DNA from: an uncultured Muribaculaceae bacterium
GTDB taxonomy: Bacteria; Bacteroidota; Bacteroidia; Bacteroidales; Muribaculaceae
DNA: 64,000 nt
Direction of reading: 5' to 3'
NCBI GenBank assembly: GCA_944321685.1
Contig: CALUMH010000001.1
Span: 124,001 to 188,000 of the forward strand
In this document: positions 58,019-64,000 of the stretch, piece by piece
Position numbering within the stretch: the stretch's first letter is position 1
Layout: the number at the start of each line of letters is the position of its first letter
Notes under the pieces: generated by a model
The model's database searches: none
What the model was told of the DNA's origin: nothing
The model's input: only the letters and a program-made list of their open reading frames with translations
Position numbers and translations under genes: made by a program

Positions 58019-59479
58019 TCAATTGTTATACTTAATTGCATCAAGCACCGGTAATGCCTTCCCGTCAAAGTCGAAAAGCGTGGTGTTGCTCACATAATTT
58101 TTTTCGCCAAGTATCCACCCAAGGCCGGGAACCTCGATGTAAATGGGATCCCAATAGATGTAGCCAAGTATGCGCCCCGACTTCGCCTGCTTGATTGAGT
58201 TACTAAGGTCGGCGATGAAATCACGTTGGCCAAGCTTTGAAAATTCTCTGTAAGGGCCGTTGTTGGCAATCTGCCCCGAGTATCCGTCGGGGAGCGTGGC
58301 ATTCCATGCGTAAGCCGTCTCCATGAAAAGCACATCCTTACAGAAATCAGTTATCAGGCGGTCACTCATCGAGCAAAAGTCTGATGCATACATTTGAGTG
58401 TAAAACGGATAAGCCGATATACCCATGATGTCATAGTCAACCGAGTAGTCCTGCATTTCGCCGAAGAACCAACGAAGGTCGGTTTCGGCCTGTGTCCCCT
58501 CGCTGCTTGCCGAGTGTATCACTATACGGGCCTGTGGTGCAACTTCTCTCACGGCTCTTGCCCCGGCATTAAGCAAGTCGCACGTGGCTTGGATATTGGC
58601 AACCGCCCCGTCGGGATAAAGCAAACCGGCCTGTATCTCGTTGCCGATGGCCACATATTCGGGCGTGGTGCCTTGAGCAATCATCTGCTTGAGGAAATCG
58701 ACAGTATAGTCATGCACGGCATCCTTCAATCCCTCGAAGTCAAGGCTGTCCCATTCGTGCGGCTTGTATTGATCCGCACCATTGGTCCAATAATCAGAAT
58801 AATGGAACGTAAGCAATATCTGCATTCCTTTCTCCTTGGCACGGCGGGCAAGGTCGAGAATGTCGGCCTCGTCCTGGTAGCCTGCCGGGAGAGTATTCGA
58901 CGGGTAGTAATCCTTGTTGCCCGGGTCGTTGTAAAGGCGCAGGCGCACAAGGTTGACACCGTTTTGCTTGAGTATTTCAAGGCAATCATCGGCTTGGCCT
59001 TCGGTGTTGTAATACAAGCCACCATTATCCTCAACGTAATTGAGCAACGATACATCGCCACCCTTTATGAGATTAAACGACTGTTGCGTGGAACTGAGCA
59101 ATTGCAGGTTGTCGATTTCCACTCCGGAGCCATTGCCAAGAGAGATTTGGCAGATTCCGTCGGTCACTTGAATGCCTTTGACCACGTTTTTGCTCCATGT
59201 CGCCGATGACTTGACGGCTGTCATCTTGCCCGATGCCGAAACATAAGGCATCGCATCGGTTTGAGCCGAACGTGTGTAAAATTCCAAGTCATAAGTTCCC
59301 GGTTCCAAACCTGTCACCGTCCATCCGGTTGACGCGAAACCTTGTGCGTCACCTATCGGCACTACTCGGGTATTGACTACCGGAGGTGCCTGGTACACTT
59401 CATCGTCGTTGCACGATGCCAAGTTAAACATTGACAGCAGTGCCAGCGAGACTGTTAAAGATTTCGTTATTCGTAACAT
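58019..59479 (-). CDS. GH53 arabinogalactan endo-beta-1,4-galactanase, lipoprotein
   Basis: A 486-residue surface enzyme that cuts beta-1,4-galactan (type I arabinogalactan or pectin side chains). Lipoprotein signal ends LASC (Cys23). An N-terminal beta domain (about 30-130) precedes the GH53 barrel (about 138-486): VRLRLYNDP, TFHYSDYWTNG, the acid/base IGNE with Glu281, and nucleophile FMETAY with Glu387, followed by YWDPIYI. Its start lies 56 nt inside the end of the DUF5107 gene, an unusually long overlap that suggests coupling. It defines the likely substrate of the PUL. Confidence 0.94.
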   Translation of the reverse strand: MLRITKSLTVSLALLSMFNLASCNDDEVYQAPPVVNTRVVPIGDAQGFASTGWTVTGLEPGTYDLEFYTRSAQTDAMPYVSASGKMTAVKSSATWSKNVVKGIQVTDGICQISLGNGSGVEIDNLQLLSSTQQSFNLIKGGDVSLLNYVEDNGGLYYNTEGQADDCLEILKQNGVNLVRLRLYNDPGNKDYYPSNTLPAGYQDEADILDLARRAKEKGMQILLTFHYSDYWTNGADQYKPHEWDSLDFEGLKDAVHDYTVDFLKQMIAQGTTPEYVAIGNEIQAGLLYPDGAVANIQATCDLLNAGARAVREVAPQARIVIHSASSEGTQAETDLRWFFGEMQDYSVDYDIMGISAYPFYTQMYASDFCSMSDRLITDFCKDVLFMETAYAWNATLPDGYSGQIANNGPYREFSKLGQRDFIADLSNSIKQAKSGRILGYIYWDPIYIEVPGLGWILGEKNYVSNTTLFDFDGKALPVLDAIKYNN

Positions 59480-62400
59480 TGGTTAAAGATTTAAAAGATT
59501 GTATTCCTTGATGATTTGTGTTCATTTTTTCGGCTTCGTCACGGTAACGGTCGGAATGAGCTTTGTCGCCCAACCCTGCATACCCGAGTGCGAGCATATA
59601 CAGGCAGTGTATGCGATTGGCTTCGTCGAGGCTGCCATCCCAAATTTGCAAATCAGGGAGTGACACTGCAAAGTAATCCATAACTACTTTCTCATACAAG
59701 TGTTGCTTACCATAATTGACAAGTCGGTTAAAATAGGCGCGTGCCTTCTTCTCATCACCGAGTGCACGGAATGCAAGTCCTGCATAATATATCTTGTCGG
59801 GTTTCGCATCGTTATAATACATTGCTGCGGCAGGCTCGGTGGGGCCAAGCGTTGCTTGCTCGAAGCAATAGCGAGCGCGATCCTCGGCACCCTTTGCCTT
59901 GTAGCAAATGCCAAGCAGGAAGTAGAAATCATTTTCCTGTGCGCCATAGAGCTTGCCTTCGCCAAGGTTATGCGGATATACAAGGCACTCGTCGAGCAAA
60001 CCTATAGCCTCATCATAACGCCCGTCGGCAATTGCGAGCTTTGCAAGTTCCACACGGGCCGTCTGGTACTGCATGGGCACTTTGCCTTCGCCGCCCTCCC
60101 ATGGGTGGAACTGGTGCGCATCGAGTTTACGACGTGCTTCGGCATAGTTCCCGGTTTGGTTGAGAAGTGTTATCTCTTCAAGCACAAGGTCGTCGCGCTG
60201 CCCTATCAGCTCGGGATAATTTTGCAGGAACGCCAGCCGCTCGGAATGCGGGCGTTGTAACTTCTTATAAAGTTGGTCGAGTTCCATCAATATGCGCGCA
60301 TCGGTCTCGTCGAGGAAGAAAGCACGTTCCATACATTCAAGAGCCTTTTTCGAGTCGTTGCGCTTGTTATAGTAAACAAGTGCAAGATTGCGCCAAGTGG
60401 TCGGGAACTTGGGGTTAAGCTCGGCCGCACGTTCCCAATAGTTTTGGGCAAGGTCATATTGACGCTTGTCATAGAACAAGTTTCCAAGGTAATGATTGGC
60501 ATTGGCATCGTCCTGATTAACTTCAAGTGCGGCACGCAGTGCAAGTATTGCTTCCAGGCGGTTGGGGAACACAAAGTCGGGCGACATGGCGTCACCTTTG
60601 TCCCATGCCTTCTTTGCTGCATCGGCATCACCTGCCTGTTGCATGCACCAACCCAGGTAATAATAAGTCATCGGTGTAACGGCATCATTGTCTATGGCTA
60701 CCTGCCACAACGATTCGGCCTCGCTCCACAACCCTGCCGAGCAGAAATCAATGGCAATTTCATCATAATTATGTGCACTGCCGCGCATCAAAGAGACCAA
60801 TTCGTCGAGTAAGGCACCATCTTTCTCGATTAGATATTCCACATACAGACAACCATAATTAAACTTGTCGAATTTGAGCGACTCACGGCACAGAGCCACG
60901 GCCTCCTCGTCACGCCCCATGCGGTGCAATATTGCAGCCTTCAGTGCGCGCGCTTTTGCACTATGCCAATTACGCAACAGCGAACGGTCTGCTTCATAAA
61001 GAGCATCGGTATAACGGCCTTGCATACATGAAATCTGAGCACAAGCAAAGTAACCTGCATCCTGCCAAGCTCCGTTCCAAGTTGATTTGTAGAAACGGCT
61101 GTAAGCCTCATCGTAACGGCCTTGGTACTTCAGGGCAAGGCCAAGGTTGTAGATTGGTTCGCCATCATACGGGTTGGGATTGCGCTTTTGTATCAATTTT
61201 ACGGCCTTTGTAAGGTATTCCTCGGCAAGGTCGAAACGTCCTTTGCGAATGTACCACAAGCCCATGGCATTGTTGCAACGTACATCGTTGGGATCACGGC
61301 GCAAACCTTCAAGATAATAATCGGTGGGATTATAAGTTGCATGGCGGTACTGCTCCAAATGCAAGCCGGTGAGATACAATTGTTCCACGGTCTTGATTTG
61401 GTCGGGCAGCAAGGCTGCTTCGGCGGCATCGGGTATAGGTCGAATTTCATCAGGCTCGGTGTGCCAAGTGAGTACCGTGCGGCCATCCTTGACGAAATCA
61501 AGTGTCAACGAGCTGAACGGAGTGCCTTGCACATCAATGGTTTCTTCAAAAATCCTTTCAGGAGTAATCTCCACTTCACGGTTCATATACTCACGGCCAT
61601 CATCCCCCGCAAGACGAATGATTACGTTTTGGCGCGAAGTGGCAAACACTTTCAATCGCACCTTTCCGCCATCTATCGGATCGATGTTCATCAACAAGTC
61701 TTTATTGGCATTCTTCACTACGCCAAGTTCGCGATACGGAAGGAAATATTGCGTGAATTCCTTTTCCTCGTATGGCATGAGCCATGTAAAATCGGGCTGG
61801 TTCTCGGTGTAAACGCCGGCCATAAGCTCGATATACGGACCGTCATCATCGGTAAGGCAACGGTCCCATGCACGGCCGAAATCACCATTGCCCCAAGTCC
61901 ACTGTTTCTTGCCCGGCGACACATGGTGCGATGCAACGTGCAGCATACCTGCCTCGGTGTCGAATTCATATCCGCCTTCAAAGTCGTATTTGGAATTGAC
62001 ACCCATATACGAAGTAGGCACAAATATGTTTTTATAATTGGCAATGTCCACGCCTGCCGAATAATCCATCTTGTAATATGTGCCTGTTGCGATGGGGAAA
62101 GAGCTGACGGCGCGCTTGCCATGGTCAAACACGGCATTGATGTCGGGCGGGAACACCGACCGATAGTAATCGTTAACGGCAACAGCCGGATTGGCCCACC
62201 ACAAGAACGTTTGCGGCACGTCGGTGCGGTTGTAGAGCACCCCTTTTATTTCAAGATAGGCGCAACCGGGACGCAAAGTGAAACCGGCCATCCCTTTTTG
62301 GTGAAACATACGCTCCATTTCGCTCACCCACACAGTCACCGAACCATCTTCATGCTCCTCGATGGTGCTATCGACAGGCATATAGGTCGATGGACGGTGA

Positions 62401-62759
62401 TGTTGCGGCCAGTTAAATTCTATACCGCCCGAAATCCACGGTCCGGCAAGGCCCACAAGTGCGGGTTTGATGACATGGTTGTAATACACAAAGTGGCGTT
62501 TCTTGATTTTGTCGTATGCCATTTGCACGCGACCGCCAAGCTCGAGCAACACCATTATTTTTATATACTCGTTCTCCAAAAATACCGCTTTCCACTCGCG
62601 GTCATGCTTCTCGTTGGCAATCGACTCGATTACGGGATAAGGGTAAACCACACCGCTTGAGCCTTGATATACACGTTTTTCGAGGAATATAGGGTTCTTT
62701 TCGGGTTTTCCAACTTCATATGTGGGAATAACCACTGTTTCTCTCCAAGCTTTTACCAT
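59424..62759 (-). CDS. DUF5107 domain plus TPR repeats, cytoplasmic
   Basis: An 1111-residue protein with no signal peptide. Residues about 20-345 are the DUF5107 beta-sandwich region (ELGGRVQMAYDK, SGGIEFNWPQHHRPSTYMP), which resembles the aldose-epimerase-like fold. A smaller beta region lies at about 370-450, then TPR repeats from about 470 to 1090 (for example PIYNLGLALKYQGRYDEAYSRF). DUF5107 proteins are often found beside sugar porters; here the porter is 28 nt upstream. A role in intracellular handling or sensing of imported oligosaccharides is inferred. Its last 56 nt overlap the GH53 start. Confidence 0.85.
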   Translation of the reverse strand: MVKAWRETVVIPTYEVGKPEKNPIFLEKRVYQGSSGVVYPYPVIESIANEKHDREWKAVFLENEYIKIMVLLELGGRVQMAYDKIKKRHFVYYNHVIKPALVGLAGPWISGGIEFNWPQHHRPSTYMPVDSTIEEHEDGSVTVWVSEMERMFHQKGMAGFTLRPGCAYLEIKGVLYNRTDVPQTFLWWANPAVAVNDYYRSVFPPDINAVFDHGKRAVSSFPIATGTYYKMDYSAGVDIANYKNIFVPTSYMGVNSKYDFEGGYEFDTEAGMLHVASHHVSPGKKQWTWGNGDFGRAWDRCLTDDDGPYIELMAGVYTENQPDFTWLMPYEEKEFTQYFLPYRELGVVKNANKDLLMNIDPIDGGKVRLKVFATSRQNVIIRLAGDDGREYMNREVEITPERIFEETIDVQGTPFSSLTLDFVKDGRTVLTWHTEPDEIRPIPDAAEAALLPDQIKTVEQLYLTGLHLEQYRHATYNPTDYYLEGLRRDPNDVRCNNAMGLWYIRKGRFDLAEEYLTKAVKLIQKRNPNPYDGEPIYNLGLALKYQGRYDEAYSRFYKSTWNGAWQDAGYFACAQISCMQGRYTDALYEADRSLLRNWHSAKARALKAAILHRMGRDEEAVALCRESLKFDKFNYGCLYVEYLIEKDGALLDELVSLMRGSAHNYDEIAIDFCSAGLWSEAESLWQVAIDNDAVTPMTYYYLGWCMQQAGDADAAKKAWDKGDAMSPDFVFPNRLEAILALRAALEVNQDDANANHYLGNLFYDKRQYDLAQNYWERAAELNPKFPTTWRNLALVYYNKRNDSKKALECMERAFFLDETDARILMELDQLYKKLQRPHSERLAFLQNYPELIGQRDDLVLEEITLLNQTGNYAEARRKLDAHQFHPWEGGEGKVPMQYQTARVELAKLAIADGRYDEAIGLLDECLVYPHNLGEGKLYGAQENDFYFLLGICYKAKGAEDRARYCFEQATLGPTEPAAAMYYNDAKPDKIYYAGLAFRALGDEKKARAYFNRLVNYGKQHLYEKVVMDYFAVSLPDLQIWDGSLDEANRIHCLYMLALGYAGLGDKAHSDRYRDEAEKMNTNHQGIQSFKSLTNVTNNEIFNSLAGTAVNV

Positions 62760-62787
62760 TGTCTTATTTATGTTTTTAGGAATAATA

Positions 62788-64000
62788 TTATTTAATTAAC
62801 TCTTTCTCAAGTTCTTCAAGACTCTTCCCCTTTGTCTCGGGCAACCGGCAGGCAAAGAATACGAAGCCCATCGCACAAATAGCGGCATATATCCAGAATG
62901 TGCCATAGCTGCCAAGCGATGTGTTGAGCAACGGGAAGAAATAGGTGAGCGTAAATGAACCCACCCACAGGGCAAATGTGCAGGTTGCAACAGCTATGGC
63001 ACGCACACAGTTGGGGAAAATCTCGGCAATCAGCACCCAGGTGACAGGCCCCAGCGTCATTGCATAGCAGGCAATGGCTGCCACCACAAGTATTATCATA
63101 AAGAAACCGGTAACCTGCATCTTGTAGCAAGTGCCAAGTATGGCATATATGATTGCCAATCCGCCTGCACCTATCAGCATCAGCTTCTTGCGGCCAAGGC
63201 GATCGACCGTATAAATTGCCACAAACGTGAATATCACATTGGTTATGCCCGTAAGCACTATGTTAAATAGCATATCGCCAAGGTCATAACCAGCATTCGA
63301 GAAAATCTCCTGTGCATAATTAAATATCACATTGGTTCCGCACCACTGCTGGAACACGGCTATAACCACGCCAAGCAACAGCACCATGCGGAACGGGCGG
63401 CTGAACAACATTTGCAACCCGCCTTGCTTTTCGGCCTTTTCATGGCCTTCCTTCACGGCGGCAAGTTCGGCACGGGCGTAGTTCTCGCCCCCTATATTTG
63501 AAAGCACTTTAATTGCACGGTTGGTACGCTCCTTCATGGCCAACCAACGGGGACTTTCGGGAATGAAGCAGGCAAACAGCAAAAACACGGCGGCCGGGAA
63601 AGCTGCACTCCAGAACATCCATCGCCACCCCATGAGCACATTCCACGAGTCGGCAGCCGGCACGGTCGTACCTTCGGGCATAGGTTCGGCAATCAGGAAG
63701 TTTACGACTTGCGCACCCAGAATACCTAATACTATTGTCAACTGGTTAAGCGAAACAAGTTTGCCGCGAATGTGGCTCGGAGCAACCTCGGCAATATACA
63801 TCGGCGACAATCCCGACGCTATACCTATGGCGATGCCACCTATGAAGCGAACCACAAGGAACGCCTCGAAAGCGTTGAATGCGCCGGTACCGTAGGCCGA
63901 CACAAGGAAGATAAATGCCGAGATAATCAGCAACGGCTTGCGCCCGAGGCGGTCGGCCAATGCTCCCGACACCATTGCTCCAACAAGGCAGCCGGCAAGG
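62788..64000 (-). CDS. Sugar porter family MFS transporter, N-terminus outside the window
   Basis: At least 404 residues of an inner-membrane sugar:proton symporter. The frame is open to the window edge (LAGCLVGAMVSG continues upstream of the first visible Met at 63975), so the first helix or two are missing. Diagnostic motifs are ADRLGRKPLL, PESPRWLAMKER, DRLGRKKLML and PETKGKSLEELE. It is cotranscribed with the DUF5107 gene and would import the products released in the periplasm. Confidence 0.93.
   Translation of the reverse strand, partial: LAGCLVGAMVSGALADRLGRKPLLIISAFIFLVSAYGTGAFNAFEAFLVVRFIGGIAIGIASGLSPMYIAEVAPSHIRGKLVSLNQLTIVLGILGAQVVNFLIAEPMPEGTTVPAADSWNVLMGWRWMFWSAAFPAAVFLLFACFIPESPRWLAMKERTNRAIKVLSNIGGENYARAELAAVKEGHEKAEKQGGLQMLFSRPFRMVLLLGVVIAVFQQWCGTNVIFNYAQEIFSNAGYDLGDMLFNIVLTGITNVIFTFVAIYTVDRLGRKKLMLIGAGGLAIIYAILGTCYKMQVTGFFMIILVVAAIACYAMTLGPVTWVLIAEIFPNCVRAIAVATCTFALWVGSFTLTYFFPLLNTSLGSYGTFWIYAAICAMGFVFFACRLPETKGKSLEELEKELIK

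Noticed and set aside
61122..62660. 512-codon open frame opposite the DUF5107 gene
   Set aside because: Antisense to a protein with clear domain and TPR patterns; hydrophobic runs are complements of charged repeats.

Overview
The window looks like a chromosomal segment of a gut-type Bacteroidales bacterium. The evidence is two SusC/SusD polysaccharide utilisation loci (PULs), a secreted protein ending in a type IX secretion (T9SS) sorting domain, a complex I gene set without nuoE/F/G and with fused nuoCD, Bacteroidetes-style promoters (-7 box TAnnTTTG), and family-typical proteins (DUF6377, DUF6452, DUF4886, DUF5107). The gene content suggests Muribaculaceae or a near relative, but that family-level placement is inference. 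No tRNA, rRNA, CRISPR array, insertion sequence or phage gene was recognised.

Layout. 1-5400 (minus): the start of a probable fructan PUL, SusC, SusD and the N-terminus of a DUF4980/GH32-type enzyme cut by the window edge. A DUF6377 membrane regulator (5530-7194, plus) diverges from it. 7396-11304 (plus) encodes a 1302-residue multimodular secreted protein with internally duplicated modules around a DUF4886 SGNH-like domain. 11575-14445 is a UvrA paralogue that lacks two of the usual cysteine pairs. 14574-21569 (minus) is a housekeeping run: comF (frameshifted), recX, a DUF6452 lipoprotein, a nitroreductase, two GYF-domain membrane paralogues, feoAB and a choloylglycine-hydrolase-like enzyme. 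21779-23494 is an AT-rich patch with orphan membrane proteins, one carrying a DNA-binding-like C-terminus.

23650-40843 (minus) is the energy core. Transcription order is nuoA-nuoB-nuoCD-nuoH, then the whole F1Fo ATP synthase set (atpD-C-B-E-F-H-A-G), then nuoI-J-K-L-M-N. The ATP synthase genes therefore sit inside the complex I operon. The block starts behind a leader of about 320 nt containing a terminator-like hairpin, and a second promoter precedes nuoI. NuoEFG is absent, so the electron donor is not NADH through the usual module. The c-ring sequence looks proton-specific.

41423-44561 (plus) holds a TonB-dependent receptor and a lipoprotein in an operon with a promoter placed almost on the start codon. 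44951-64000 (minus) is a beta-1,4-galactan-type PUL: sugar porter (cut by the edge), cytoplasmic DUF5107-TPR protein, GH53 endo-galactanase lipoprotein, SusE-like binding protein, SusC, SusD, GH35, SGNH hydrolase, GH5-like enzyme, and a CE4-SGNH fusion esterase. The inferred flow is surface cutting by GH53, capture by SusE/SusD, import by SusC, periplasmic trimming and deacylation by GH35, GH5-like and the esterases, then inner-membrane uptake by the sugar porter. The gene order is unusual because SusCD lies in the middle of the operon.
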